Shown one piece after another: positions 35,896-46,685 of a stretch of 64,000 nt of DNA; position 1 is the first letter of the stretch, and each line of letters begins with the position of its first letter. The position numbers and the translations under genes are program-made. A model generated the notes under the pieces. The model was not told where the DNA came from, made no database searches, and was given only the letters and a program-made list of their open reading frames with translations. Origin of the DNA: Collinsella aerofaciens (GTDB lineage Bacteria > Actinomycetota > Coriobacteriia > Coriobacteriales > Coriobacteriaceae); assembly GCF_015670745.1 (NCBI RefSeq), contig NZ_JADPCH010000004.1, forward strand, positions 57,742 to 121,741, written 5' to 3'.

Positions 35896-35933
35896 GAAAA
35901 AGACCGCCGGCGCGGGGGCGGCGCCAGCGGTCA
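35896..35933 (-). terminator. Terminator of the 96-residue gene
   Basis: GACCGCCGGCGC pairs with GGCGCCAGCGGTC-type bases; on the minus strand a TTTTT run follows. Confidence 0.82.
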
Positions 35934-35958
35934 CGTGAAAATCGGGTTTTATTGCCTG

Positions 35959-36249
35959 TTAGGCGGCGACGGCCTCATAGACCGTAGCGCCCGAGAAGCT
36001 GTCATGCAGGCTCTTGCCGGCAATCCACGGCAGCTCGACGACCTCGCAGACCGTGTTGACCAGCTCGGAGCAGTCAGTAAAGTGGCCCTTGTCGTTGAGG
36101 GCCTCGCAATCCTGAACACGCCAATAGCCATCGGTGTGCGTGATGTAGTACTCGTGATCGTTGATCGACACGAAAGCGCGCGTCTTGGAACGCAGCAGCT
36201 TCAGAAATCCTTCGAAGTCGGTCTCGACGACATCTCCAGCCTGGAACAT
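35959..36249 (-). CDS. Small conserved-looking protein of unknown function
   Basis: 96 residues from the ATG at 36249, preceded by AGGAGG. It is soluble and mixed alpha/beta in look, with aromatic-rich AFVSINDHEYYITHTDGYWRV and a cysteine-containing middle. I recognise no family. It has its own terminator and a strong ribosome binding site, so it is probably expressed as a single gene. Confidence 0.7.
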   Translation of the reverse strand: MFQAGDVVETDFEGFLKLLRSKTRAFVSINDHEYYITHTDGYWRVQDCEALNDKGHFTDCSELVNTVCEVVELPWIAGKSLHDSFSGATVYEAVAA

Positions 36250-36544
36250 GATAGTTACCTCCTGGCCCGGCGCCACCACGGCGCGTTGATAAACGTTGGT
36301 ACTCCTTTAGTAAAACCTTTATCAGAGGTTATGCGTTCGTCATTTAGGCAAGTGGTAAAAAACCGCAGGGTAGACGGGATAAAACGTTTAACCATCCCAT
36401 TTGTTTGTCACATTCTGAAGGTACTTTTATGCAAACCTACTTTCCCAATTGGAATCTATCCTTTTGGCCGGGCAATTGACCGTCTATCGTTTGAGCCCGA
36501 CGGGTATGAACGGGGCATCTGCAACGCCACCGCAAGGAGACACC
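36250..36544. other. Intergenic region, no supported gene
   Basis: About 295 bases between the divergent 96-residue gene and the nitroreductase. It is AT-richer than average and must hold both promoters, but I see no convincing -35/-10 pair or repeat. Confidence 0.4.
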
Positions 36545-37066
36545 ATGGAGACTATCGAAGCACTCATTCACCGCCGCAGCTGCCGCAACTACAGCGATCG
36601 TCCCGTCGAGGCCGAAAAGCTTGCACGTATTATCGAAGCCGGCCAATATGCACCGAGCGGCATGGGCCGCCAGCCGGTGACGTTTGTCGCCGTCACCGAC
36701 CCCGCGACCGTCGAGCGTCTCTCGCAGCTCAACGCGCAAGTCATGGGCAGCAACAGCGACCCCTTCTATGGCGCCAAGACCGTTGTGGTGGTGCTGGTTG
36801 ACCGCAGCGTGCCCACACATCTGGAAGACGGCTCGCTCGCCATGGGCAACTTGCTCAACGCCGCTTATGCGCTGGGTGTCGATTCGTGCTGGATTCACCG
36901 CGCGCATGAGGTCTTTGACTCGCCCGAGGGCCTGGAGCTGCTGGCCAGCTGGGGCCTGCCCGCCGACGGCAGTCTGCGCGGTGTCGGTAACTGCATTCTT
37001 GGCTACGCCGAGGACACGCTACCCGAGGCAAAGCCGCGCCGCGACAACGTGGTGTACGTTAGGTAG
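36545..37066 (+). CDS. Small nitroreductase family protein
   Basis: 173 residues from the ATG at 36545 (AAGGAG 5 bases upstream). LIHRRSCRNYSDRPVEAEKL, AGQYAPSGMGRQP and the later NAAYALGVDSCWIHRA are nitroreductase signatures; this is the short, single-domain type. It is an FMN-dependent NAD(P)H oxidoreductase with unknown substrate, not closely similar to the 282-residue enzyme at 9064-9912. Confidence 0.87.
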   Translation: METIEALIHRRSCRNYSDRPVEAEKLARIIEAGQYAPSGMGRQPVTFVAVTDPATVERLSQLNAQVMGSNSDPFYGAKTVVVVLVDRSVPTHLEDGSLAMGNLLNAAYALGVDSCWIHRAHEVFDSPEGLELLASWGLPADGSLRGVGNCILGYAEDTLPEAKPRRDNVVYVR

Positions 37067-37084
37067 CGCAGGAGTGTCCCAAAC

Positions 37085-37119
37085 TGCCGGCAGAAAAGGA
37101 ACGTCCCCTTCTGCCGGCA
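37085..37119. repeat. Palindrome with AACGTCCCC loop
   Basis: TGCCGGCAGAAAAGG pairs with CCCCTTCTGCCGGCA (one mismatch). It sits between two convergent stop codons (37066 and 37122) and fits the GGGAC-core palindrome group loosely. Confidence 0.65.
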
Positions 37120-37121
37120 AG

Positions 37122-37697
37122 CTATGTTGATATTTGAGTTGTCGTCGCTTCGCTTGTCTGGGCCGTTTCGGCGTCGTCGCCTTGCTTGTCTTCGTCCTTT
37201 TGCGCATCGGCGATGGTGGAGGCCGCCGCGACGATGCCGCGCTGGGGCGCGACGCCCGTCTGGGTCTGTGCGCCCTCGACAACTTCTGTGCCTGCATGCG
37301 CGAGCTCGGGCGATTTAAACACTGCGTCCAAGTTGGCGCCACCGCCGGCATATCCGAGCGCCGCGAGCGCGATGACGATCACTGCAACGACGACCGCGAT
37401 CGGAACATAACGGTGCCAACCAGCCGGATTGAGTCCGCTGCGGCGAGCCGCCCCGCGGCTGATGTAACCGAGCGTTCCGTCGTGCTTGAGCTTTGAGCCC
37501 ACCACGCGTTTGCGGCCCCACAGCGAGGACTCTGCCTGCATTGCCAAGCGGGCGCTTGCCGAAGGATAGCCGTATTTAGTGCGCTTGAACGAGCCATCAA
37601 ACCCCGAGGCGTGTTTACCCCACGTCACCGATGTTGTGCGTCGGTTAACCGGCGCGGCACTCCGCCTTCTGCGGCTCGGTTTTGAAGTCTCAGCCAT
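37122..37697 (-). CDS. Single-pass membrane protein of unknown function
   Basis: 191 residues from the ATG at 37697 (GAGGG just upstream). A strongly basic N-terminal ~95 residues (PSRRRRSAAPVNRRTT) precedes one membrane helix (VPIAVVVAVIVIALAALGYA, about 107-126) and a low-complexity Ala/Thr/Gln-rich C-terminus. By the positive-inside rule the basic part is cytoplasmic. No family is recognised. Confidence 0.65.
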   Translation of the reverse strand: MAETSKPSRRRRSAAPVNRRTTSVTWGKHASGFDGSFKRTKYGYPSASARLAMQAESSLWGRKRVVGSKLKHDGTLGYISRGAARRSGLNPAGWHRYVPIAVVVAVIVIALAALGYAGGGANLDAVFKSPELAHAGTEVVEGAQTQTGVAPQRGIVAAASTIADAQKDEDKQGDDAETAQTSEATTTQIST

Positions 37698-37781
37698 ATG
37701 CCCTCGCACGCCGTAACCAAATCGAAACAATAACGCTTTGGACTGTAGCACACGCGTCGCGCGCGGTCACGGGCGCCTCGC

Positions 37782-38999
37782 TCAACGGTCATCGTCCTTC
37801 AGCAAGCGCCACAGCGTTGTACGGCTTATACCCAGCACCTCTGCCGCACGAGTCCGATTGCCGTGGAGATGATCTACAACCAGATGCGCGATATCTCGCT
37901 CGGTATCGGCCAGCGGTCGCAGGATATACAGGTCGCTTTCGAGTGTCGGGGCGCCAAAGGTTGCGGTCTTAATCACGTCCTCTTGGGCGAGTACTTCCTC
38001 CGCCACAGCGCGGTCCACCGTGCCCGCCCCCACCAATATATACAGTCGTTCCGAGACCTCGCGGAGCTGCAGATAGTTGCGCGGCCAGCGGTAAGCATCG
38101 AGCGTCTTCGTCGCCGTGGCAGACAGCGTGGGCGCTGCCGTCCCAAATGCATCAGCGAGATATTCCAAATAGCGCGCGACCTTCGTCGACGCGGCTCCCT
38201 GCTCGGCGATTGCCGGCGCCACGCTCACCGCACAGGCGAAGCGCTCAGTCACAAAAGCAGCCTGATCACTTTCGCTGCCGCCCGGCATATCATTCGCCGT
38301 CAGCACCACATGGCAGCGCGTCGCCAACGCAGTGTCGGCCATCGTGGAGACCAGCTCGCGAAGGCGCTGAGGGCCAACCGCGTTCCAGCCCTCAATGCAA
38401 AGGGTCAGCCCTGTTTGGAACAACGGCGATTCGGCGCTTTTGAGCACATGGCGCCAACCGCGATCGGTGAGTTCATCGAGCGCGACGGAAACAAAGGGCT
38501 GATCGGCAAAAGGACCGTCCAGATAGAGGCGCTTGGCGATCTCAACCTGACCCGCTCCCAGCTCACCCTCGAGCATAAGGGGCACACCGCGCGCGTAGCT
38601 CTCGGCAACCGGTGCAGCTACCGAGGCCGCCCCTTCAACGATGCCGTACGCGCTCGATTCGTAGCGGGCCTCAACCTCGTCGGCGTTGAGCCACTCGATG
38701 CCCGCATGCGCCGCGGCGCCGCGCACCTCGCGGACCACGACGACCCAAAGCCCCCCGCCCTCTTTGTCGGTGGGGCGAACGGTCAGGCTCAGGCGCGTAC
38801 CCGCACGCCCCATAACCAGACGCGCGCCGTCTCCTATACGGTCGAGACGCTCGGCAATAAAAGCCGCCACATCCCGCTCGAGCGCCGCGTCATTCATGGT
38901 CGAGATCGCGACGTCCCCACGCGCATCGATTGCCAATGCCGAGGCCCCGGCAGCAGCTAGGGCATCGGTCAAGATGTTCAACTTGGCATCGCTATCCAT
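37782..38999 (-). CDS. Degenerate sigma-54-activator-like regulator with Fis-type HTH
   Basis: 405 residues from the ATG at 38999 (AGGGGGGG upstream). Residues ~1-110 form a sensor-like domain. The middle aligns with the AAA+ domain of sigma-54 activators, but Walker A reads MLEGELGAGQVEIAKRL, the Walker B position reads TLCIEGW, and the GAFTGA loop that contacts sigma-54 is missing. The C-terminus RTRAAEVLGISRTTLWRLLK is a Fis-type helix-turn-helix. It probably binds DNA without ATP-driven sigma-54 activation. It lies downstream of the YeiH-like gene on the same strand. Confidence 0.7.
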   Translation of the reverse strand: MDSDAKLNILTDALAAAGASALAIDARGDVAISTMNDAALERDVAAFIAERLDRIGDGARLVMGRAGTRLSLTVRPTDKEGGGLWVVVVREVRGAAAHAGIEWLNADEVEARYESSAYGIVEGAASVAAPVAESYARGVPLMLEGELGAGQVEIAKRLYLDGPFADQPFVSVALDELTDRGWRHVLKSAESPLFQTGLTLCIEGWNAVGPQRLRELVSTMADTALATRCHVVLTANDMPGGSESDQAAFVTERFACAVSVAPAIAEQGAASTKVARYLEYLADAFGTAAPTLSATATKTLDAYRWPRNYLQLREVSERLYILVGAGTVDRAVAEEVLAQEDVIKTATFGAPTLESDLYILRPLADTERDIAHLVVDHLHGNRTRAAEVLGISRTTLWRLLKDDDR

Positions 39000-39128
39000 G
39001 ATTTGCCCCCCCTGTCCGCAGCGACGTGCAACCGCCGACGGTCGCACGACCGAGTGTTTCAAAATTGAACGATATTGCTCACCAAACACTATAGGGCAGA
39101 AAGCGCCGTCCTGCGAGTATAGGTGTTG

Positions 39129-39219
39129 CCCCGCATCGCCATCCTGGCGGGGCGATAAGAGCTCTTCGGGACTTATAAACCTGCGGACAAGCCATACCCG
39201 CAAGAGCTCCTATCGCTCC
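39129..39219. repeat. Nested hairpins between the YeiH-like gene and the regulator
   Basis: CCCCGC/GCGGGG (39129-39152) overlaps a larger imperfect pairing GGGGCGATAAGAGCTC with GAGCTCCTATCGCTCC (39149-39219). It may end the upstream transcript or be another intergenic repeat. Confidence 0.5.
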
Positions 39220-39268
39220 ACCGTGAGAATGCGCTCACCAGCACGCAGCACGCAAACAAGCTACTTCT

Positions 39269-40303
39269 CTACCAGATTCCCAGTACGTGTTGCATTCCCA
39301 AACTCATGCACGCAATGCCAATCCAGCAGCAAAAGCCCAGCGCGATGGGCTTGCCGCCCTTTTTGACCAGCTCGACGATATCGGTATTAAAACCAATAGC
39401 CGCCATGGCCATCACGATAAAGAACTTCGACAGCTCCTTGATGGGCGCCGTAAAAGACGCGGGAAGCTGAAACACCGTGGTGATTACGCTCGCCAGCACA
39501 AAGAACAGCACAAACATGGGAAACGCGCGCTTAAGCGAGAACGTGCTTTTGGCGTCGCCGCCGGCCTTGCGCGCCAGATGCATCTGCCAGCATGCGAGGA
39601 CCAACGTGATGGGGATAATGGCCAGCGTTCTGGTGAGCTTGACCACCGTGGCGCTCTCGAGCACATTGGCGCCGGGATGCATGCTGTCCCAGGCGCTCGC
39701 CGCAGCCGTTACCGACGAGGTGTCGTTGATGGCGGTGCCGGCAAACAGGCCAAAGCCCTCGTTGGTCAGCCCGAGCATGCCGCCGAGCGTCGGAAACACG
39801 AGCGCCGCGATAACGTTAAACAGGAAGATGACCGAAATAGCTTGGGCAATCTCGCGATCGTCGGCATCGATGACGGGTGCGGTCGCAGCGATGGCCGAAC
39901 CGCCGCAAATCGACGAACCCACACCCACAAGCGTCGCGATCTTACCCGGCACGTTCATAACGTGGCAGAGCACAAAGGCGATGACAAGCGAGGTCGAGAT
40001 TGTCGCCACGATAATCGGCAGCGACTGGGCGCCCTTGGACAGAATCTGGGAGAGGTTCATGCCAAAACCAAGCAGGATAACCGCGTACTGCAAGACTTTT
40101 TTGGACGTATAGGTAACGCCGGCGGCGAGCGGTTCGCGACGATTCTTGGGAAAGACGAGCGCCAGGACCATGCCAAAAAGGATGGCAAATACCGGCCCGC
40201 CGACCACCTCAACCTGTTTGCCGAGCAACGTCGCGGGGATAGCGATGATCAGGCAGAACAAGACGCCTTTCCAGCGCTCGCGTACGATATTTGCCAGTTG
40301 CAT
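39269..40303 (-). CDS. YeiH family putative sulfate exporter
   Basis: 344 residues with about ten membrane helices; GVGSSICGGSAIAATAPVI and AGTAINDTSSVTAAASAW are signatures of the UPF0324/YeiH family. GAAGGAAT precedes the ATG. YeiH proteins are annotated as putative sulfate or sulfonate-related exporters; biochemical proof is thin. The divergent GntR gene at 40467 probably regulates it. Confidence 0.88.
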   Translation of the reverse strand: MQLANIVRERWKGVLFCLIIAIPATLLGKQVEVVGGPVFAILFGMVLALVFPKNRREPLAAGVTYTSKKVLQYAVILLGFGMNLSQILSKGAQSLPIIVATISTSLVIAFVLCHVMNVPGKIATLVGVGSSICGGSAIAATAPVIDADDREIAQAISVIFLFNVIAALVFPTLGGMLGLTNEGFGLFAGTAINDTSSVTAAASAWDSMHPGANVLESATVVKLTRTLAIIPITLVLACWQMHLARKAGGDAKSTFSLKRAFPMFVLFFVLASVITTVFQLPASFTAPIKELSKFFIVMAMAAIGFNTDIVELVKKGGKPIALGFCCWIGIACMSLGMQHVLGIW

Positions 40304-40466
40304 ATGGGATTCCTTCTTTCTATTTCACGTTTGCGACGGCTTATGATACGGCAACATCGAGCGCAGCCTTGCGCAAACACAGACTAAGATGCCGCAATAG
40401 TTCTCAGGCAACAGCCGAATTACCCACCGCGGAGAGCTGATTCGCGGCATAATTAACAACTGACAT

Positions 40467-41198
40467 ATGAGTTTGATAGAACAGTTGCGAGGCGCTATGG
40501 AAGAATCGATGCACGTCGGCGAGCAGGAAACGAGCCTACAGGACCAGTCCTACCACACCATTCGACGCAAAATCGTCTACCTGGACTACAAGCCGGGCGA
40601 AAAGCTGGGCGTCAAGCAACTTTGCGACGACCTGGATATGGGGCGCACCCCTGTGCGCGAGGCTTTGGTTCGCTTGGCGCAGGAAGGCCTGGTGCGCACC
40701 GTGCCCCAAAGCGGCACCTACGTCTCACCCATCAACCTCACCCTTGCCGAGAGCGCCTGTTACATCCGCGAACATCTGGAAAAGCAGGTGATTGTGGAGT
40801 GCTGTGCGCGCGCCACGTCGGCCGGCATCGAGCAGCTCGACCGCGCCATCGTGCTGCAGGAAAAGGCCATGGCCGAAGAGGATCGCATCGGCTTCTTTTT
40901 GAGCGACAACCTCATGCATCACATGATTTTTAGCATCGCATGTCGCAGCACCGTGTGGTCGTGGCTCGAAGAGACCAATGCCGACCTGGAGCGCTTCCGC
41001 TGGCTGCGCGCTGCCACGCAGGTTCTCGACAATCAGGACATCGTGAACGAGCACAAGCAAATTCGCCGCGCTATCGCCGGTCGCGACCCCATCGAAGCGA
41101 GCTTTTTGGTCAGCAAGCACCTGCACATGATGTTCCGCAACCAAACCGAGGTTCTGGACCAGTTCCCCGAGTACTTCGAGACCAGCAAGCTCCGCTAA
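40467..41198 (+). CDS. GntR-family transcriptional regulator (FCD type)
   Basis: 243 residues from the ATG at 40467; an ATG at 40497 with GAGG 4 bases upstream may be the real start. The wHTH includes KLGVKQLCDDLDMGRTPVREALVRLAQEGLV, followed by an all-helical FCD ligand domain. Such regulators usually sense carboxylates or sugar acids. It is divergent from the YeiH-like gene by 163 bases. Confidence 0.87.
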   Translation: MSLIEQLRGAMEESMHVGEQETSLQDQSYHTIRRKIVYLDYKPGEKLGVKQLCDDLDMGRTPVREALVRLAQEGLVRTVPQSGTYVSPINLTLAESACYIREHLEKQVIVECCARATSAGIEQLDRAIVLQEKAMAEEDRIGFFLSDNLMHHMIFSIACRSTVWSWLEETNADLERFRWLRAATQVLDNQDIVNEHKQIRRAIAGRDPIEASFLVSKHLHMMFRNQTEVLDQFPEYFETSKLR

Positions 41199-41247
41199 CC
41201 TGCCAAAAAGGGACAGGTTCATTTTGGCAGATTTTATCTGGGCAAAT
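41199..41247 (+). repeat. 49-bp repeat, copy 1 (GGGACAG palindrome plus TTTTATCTGGG tail)
   Basis: CCTGCCAAAAAGGGACAGGT starts right after the GntR stop; ATTTTGGCAG forms the complementary arm and ATTTTATCTGGGCAAAT the tail. Copies lie at 43372-43420 (reverse), 46566-46614 and 46985-47034. Confidence 0.85.
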
Positions 41248-41252
41248 GCAAC

Positions 41253-41286
41253 AAGGCCCGGCTCCGCTGCAACGGAGCCGGGCCTT
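41253..41286. terminator. Bidirectional terminator between GntR gene and glmS
   Basis: AAGGCCCGGCTCCG pairs with CGGAGCCGGGCCTT over CTGCAA. It stands between convergent genes; the flanking T-runs are short. Confidence 0.75.
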
Positions 41287-41309
41287 AGTTGTTAGGATGA
41301 CGGAACCAA

Positions 41310-43157
<1,848 letters not shown>

Positions 43158-43318
43158 AGGATAAATCCCTTCGTTCGCGTGACTGCAAGACGTCCACGCA
43201 CAGGGGGCGCTGAGACGTATAACGTTCGAGTATTGTACTCACGCAAACGCAAGCTGATATACCAGAAGTGGTACCTCAACTTAGATACCACCCGATGCAC
43301 ACACGTCCAGCCGGTCCA

Positions 43319-43355
43319 AACCACCACAAAGGCGCCTGTCCCCCTTCGTGGTGGT
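43319..43355. repeat. GGGACAG-type palindrome (reverse) upstream of the LacI gene
   Basis: AACCACCACAAAGG pairs with CCTTCGTGGTGGT around GCGCCTGTCCC. The arms are those of 6539-6574. Confidence 0.75.
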
Positions 43356-43371
43356 CGCGTTGGCAACAGCG

Positions 43372-43420
43372 TTTCCCCAGATAAAACCTGCCAAAATAAA
43401 CCTATCCCTTTTTGGTTGGT
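43372..43420 (-). repeat. 49-bp repeat, copy 2 (reverse orientation)
   Basis: On the minus strand it reads ACCAACCAAAAAGGGATAGG, then TTTATTTTGGCAGG and TTTTATCTGGGGAAA, matching the copies at 41199, 46566 and 46985. It lies in the promoter region of the LacI gene; a TACAAT -10-like box follows at 43430. Confidence 0.85.
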
Positions 43421-43470
43421 TTGGGATGCTACAATCTGGCTTGTACTTGAAACGCATCAAAGGGGCCGCT

Positions 43471-44580
43471 ATGGCAAAGGTAAAAATCAGCGACGTCGCG
43501 CGCGAGGCCGGAGTTTCGCTGGGCACGGTTTCCAACGCGCTCAACCACCCCGAAAAGCTGCGCCCCGAAACCCTCAAGCTCATCAACGAGACCATCAATC
43601 GCCTTGGCTACCTGCCCAACCAAAGCGCTCGTCAGCTCGCGGGCGGCGCCACCAAGTCCTTTGGCCTGGTGCTCCCCCGTCTCGATCACGGCTTTTCGCT
43701 CCAAATCGCCAGCGGCGCCCACAACGAGGCCCGCAAGCACGGCTACGACCTGCTCATCGCCAACGCCGATAACGACGATATTCTCGAGGACCATTACCTG
43801 CGCTACTTTATGGGCACCCAAATGTCCGGCGTCATGGTTCAGCCCATGGCATCCCCCGACTGGCACCCCGCCATGGCTAAGATGCCCGTGCCGATCGTCC
43901 ACCTGGACATCCATTGCTCCGAGCCCGGCTACTACGTAGCGGCCGACAACGAGGCCCAGGGTCGCATCATTGCCGAACTCGCCATCGCCCGCGGCGCGCA
44001 CCATATTGTCGTCGTCGGCCGAGCAGCATTTATGCAGCTCACCCTACGTGTGCTTGGCATTCACAAGGCCCTCGCTCTGCACCCCGATATCAAGATCGAA
44101 GTCATCGACGCCGGCGAATGGAATACCGCTGCCGACGGCTACGGCATCGGTGCCCAAATCGCCGAGCGCCCCGCGAACGAACGCCCCGATTTTGTCGTCG
44201 GCCTGACCGACGTGTTGGCCTCGGGCGTTATCTCGGCGCTGGTCGACAAGGGCATCTCTGTCCCCGGGCAAGTACGCGTGGCCGGATGCGACGGCAACCC
44301 GCTCGCTTGGAGCGGATCGGTCCCGCTCACTACGGTAGCGCCCCCGGGCTACGAGATTGGCCGCAAGGGTGTCCAACTGCTGATGGAGCAAATCGAGAAC
44401 AAGGCCCCGGCAAAGATCAAGCATATCCGTGTCGGCTCCGTAGCGCGTACCGTCACCGCAGTCGCCGCCGAGGATATCAACCGCCAAGAACTGGTACGTC
44501 CGTTCCTACTGGAACGCGCCAGCACCCAGGCAAGCAGCCAGACCGACGCCACGGCCATCAACCTCGGTGCGTATCTATAG
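43471..44580 (+). CDS. LacI-family transcriptional regulator
   Basis: 369 residues from the ATG at 43471 (AAAGGGG 5 bases upstream). The HTH KISDVAREAGVSLGTVSNAL and hinge YLPNQSARQLAGG are typical, followed by a periplasmic-binding-protein-like sugar domain with YYVAADNEAQGR and VGLTDVLASGVISALV. It represses or activates carbohydrate genes; no sugar operon is adjacent, so the target is unknown. A terminator follows. Confidence 0.9.
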   Translation: MAKVKISDVAREAGVSLGTVSNALNHPEKLRPETLKLINETINRLGYLPNQSARQLAGGATKSFGLVLPRLDHGFSLQIASGAHNEARKHGYDLLIANADNDDILEDHYLRYFMGTQMSGVMVQPMASPDWHPAMAKMPVPIVHLDIHCSEPGYYVAADNEAQGRIIAELAIARGAHHIVVVGRAAFMQLTLRVLGIHKALALHPDIKIEVIDAGEWNTAADGYGIGAQIAERPANERPDFVVGLTDVLASGVISALVDKGISVPGQVRVAGCDGNPLAWSGSVPLTTVAPPGYEIGRKGVQLLMEQIENKAPAKIKHIRVGSVARTVTAVAAEDINRQELVRPFLLERASTQASSQTDATAINLGAYL

Positions 44581-44610
44581 CACGCCCGCGAGTATGCTAA
44601 GTCGCCGCTT

Positions 44611-44650
44611 AAGCAAAAGGGGCCCGACTATTGCCGGACCCCTTTTGCTT
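44611..44650. terminator. Bidirectional terminator between convergent LacI and HAD genes
   Basis: AAGCAAAAGGGG pairs with CCCCTTTTGCTT with inner bases GTCCGGCAATAGTCGGGC partly paired. A/T tracts lie on both sides. Confidence 0.85.
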
Positions 44651-44693
44651 GAGCGCAAACGTGGGCAATTGCTCGTTTCAACGCCGCAATTGT

Positions 44694-45344
44694 CTAGCGC
44701 ACGGCCTTGACCGCCGCCGCCAGGTCGAACAACGTATCGAGCACGGCCTCGCAGCCATCCACCACGTCCTGCGGCAGCGGCACGATATCGGGGACGGCAA
44801 AGACACGGCAGCCGGCCGTAATGCCCGAGACGCAACCGTTGCGCGAATCCTCGACTACGGCACATTCCTCGGGAGCAAAGCCCGCGCGGTCGCAGGCAAG
44901 CAGATACATCTCGGGGTCGGGCTTGCCGTGCACGACGTCCTCGCCACACGTTACCGTTTCAAACTTGTCAAAGAGGCCGACCATCTTAAGGTTGCGCTCG
45001 GCCGTAACGAGGCGCGACGACGTCGCTAGACCCACGTGATAGCCCGCAGCCAGCAGCTCGTCTAGGCACTCGGCGGCGCCGGCCTTAAGCTCCAGCTCGG
45101 TCTTGACCATCTCGTCGCGAATCTCCTTGTGGCGGACATAGACCGCCTCGGTGGTTTCATGGCTGCCGTAATGCTCATCAAGGATGTCCATAACATCGGG
45201 CAGCGTGCGGCCGATAAACTGATGGATCAGCGCTTCATCAATCGCGAGCCCCAGCTCAGCGGCGCCTGCCTTCCAGGCCTTAATCCCCAAACGCTCGGTA
45301 TCGACCAGCGTTCCATCCATGTCAAAAATAACAGCCTTGATCAT
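44694..45344 (-). CDS. HAD hydrolase, beta-phosphoglucomutase/phosphatase type
   Basis: 216 residues from the ATG at 45344 (GAGGGG upstream). FDMDGTLVDTE is motif I, LATSSR motif II, GKPDPEMYL motif III and VVEDSRNGCVSG motif IV; the helical cap (about 15-85) makes it subfamily IA, like beta-phosphoglucomutases and sugar phosphatases. Substrate unknown. Confidence 0.87.
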   Translation of the reverse strand: MIKAVIFDMDGTLVDTERLGIKAWKAGAAELGLAIDEALIHQFIGRTLPDVMDILDEHYGSHETTEAVYVRHKEIRDEMVKTELELKAGAAECLDELLAAGYHVGLATSSRLVTAERNLKMVGLFDKFETVTCGEDVVHGKPDPEMYLLACDRAGFAPEECAVVEDSRNGCVSGITAGCRVFAVPDIVPLPQDVVDGCEAVLDTLFDLAAAVKAVR

Positions 45345-45510
45345 ATCGGTCCCCTCACCGGATTGTGTTACTACCACTCTACCGCACTTACAAACTTGTA
45401 TATAACGTATATAGCATATTGCACTTTCGTTACATAGATAGAAGACTTATAGCAAGTAACGCATTAGGATTATAGTTTTCGACCGAGTACTCAATGGTAA
45501 GGAACGTTTC

Positions 45511-46389
45511 ATGATTTTAGACACCACGGCACCCGCAGAGGAGCTTCAAGACAAGCTATCGGCGCTCGAACAGCTGCTTTTGGCATACGGGCGCGTGGCT
45601 ATCGGGTTTTCCGGTGGCGTCGACAGCAGCTTTTTGGCCGCCGTATGCGCCCGCATCATGCCTACCAATACCCTCCTTGTCCATCTCACCACACCGCTCA
45701 TCGGCACGCCCGAACAGGCTTCGTTTGAGCGGTCCGTTGATGGACAAGCCAACGAAGGGGCACATTTTAAGCTCCCCGTGCTCAATCTTTCGGTGGATCA
45801 GCTGCAGCTCCCCCAAGTAGCCTGCAACGATGCTAATCGCTGCTACCACTGCAAGCACGCCGGCTTTACCGCCATCGTCAACCACGCCAAGTCGCTCGGC
45901 TTTCCCACCGTCATCGATGGCAGCAACGCGAGCGACCGCGGCGATTACCGTCCCGGCATGCGCGCCGCCGAAGAGCTCGGCGTACGCTCCCCTCTCATGG
46001 AGGTCGGCTTTACCAAGGACGAAGAGCGCGAGCTGCTGCGCGCATGGGGCTATCCCGTTTGGAACCTGCCGGCGGGAGCATGTCTTGCCACGCGCGTCCC
46101 CACGGGCGAGGAGCTCACGCGCGAGAAGGTCGATTTAATCCGCGCCTGCGAGGATTACCTGCACGATCTTGATCTGGTACAGGTACGCGCGCGCTTGATC
46201 GGCGGCTGCATGCATATCGAGGCCGCACCCGCAGATGTCGCCAAGATTGCCGCGCTCGGCGGCACCGCCGTCGATGCCGAGGGCAAGACCCCGCTGCCCG
46301 CCGCCATCGAGTCCGCGCTGCGCGAGCTGGGCTGCGACCATATCTCCCCCGAGGTCACCCCCTACATTCACGGCAACATGAACCTTTAG
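45511..46389 (+). CDS. larE: LarE-like ATP-dependent sulfur transferase
   Basis: 292 residues. The PP-loop SGGVDSS (34-40), NRCYHCK (109-115) and PAGACLATRVPTGEELT with C191 at the sacrificial-cysteine position match LarE, which donates sulfur to make the nickel-pincer cofactor of lactate racemase-type enzymes. No larB or larC lies nearby in the window. Some LarE-like proteins have other roles, so the symbol is for the family. The ATG follows AAGGAAC. Confidence 0.83.
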   Translation: MILDTTAPAEELQDKLSALEQLLLAYGRVAIGFSGGVDSSFLAAVCARIMPTNTLLVHLTTPLIGTPEQASFERSVDGQANEGAHFKLPVLNLSVDQLQLPQVACNDANRCYHCKHAGFTAIVNHAKSLGFPTVIDGSNASDRGDYRPGMRAAEELGVRSPLMEVGFTKDEERELLRAWGYPVWNLPAGACLATRVPTGEELTREKVDLIRACEDYLHDLDLVQVRARLIGGCMHIEAAPADVAKIAALGGTAVDAEGKTPLPAAIESALRELGCDHISPEVTPYIHGNMNL

Positions 46390-46416
46390 GTTACGCCGTT
46401 TTACAAACGGCGTAAC
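46390..46416 (+). terminator. Hairpin directly after larE
   Basis: GTTACGCCGTTT pairs perfectly with AAACGGCGTAAC over TAC, starting at the base after the stop. It lacks a T-run, so termination is uncertain. Confidence 0.55.
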
Positions 46417-46565
46417 TGCTCGGCGCTGCGCAGGCCCCGGGCACGGCAATCTGACGTTCAACTTCACGGGCGCGACCAAAAGGTCAGCGCCCGCTTGTTT
46501 CACGTCACCTTACCGCACCCGGAGCCTGCTCGCTCGCATATGCTCAACCTGGACTGCGTTAACTG

Positions 46566-46614
46566 ACCTACCAAAAAGGGACAGGTTTATTTTGGCAGGT
46601 TTTATCTGGGGAAA
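46566..46614 (+). repeat. 49-bp repeat, copy 3
   Basis: ACCTACCAAAAAGGGACAGG, TTTATTTTGGCAGG and TTTTATCTGGGGAAA; nearly identical to the copy at 43372-43420. Confidence 0.85.
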
Positions 46615-46685
46615 TATCGCGAGACAATCGCCCCTCCAGCACCCATCTGGCCTCAAGAGACACTAGAGAGGCGACCCGGCTGCAT

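Noticed and set aside
43158..43318. glmS ribozyme upstream of glmS
   Set aside because: The interval is short and shows none of the conserved core of the glmS ribozyme.
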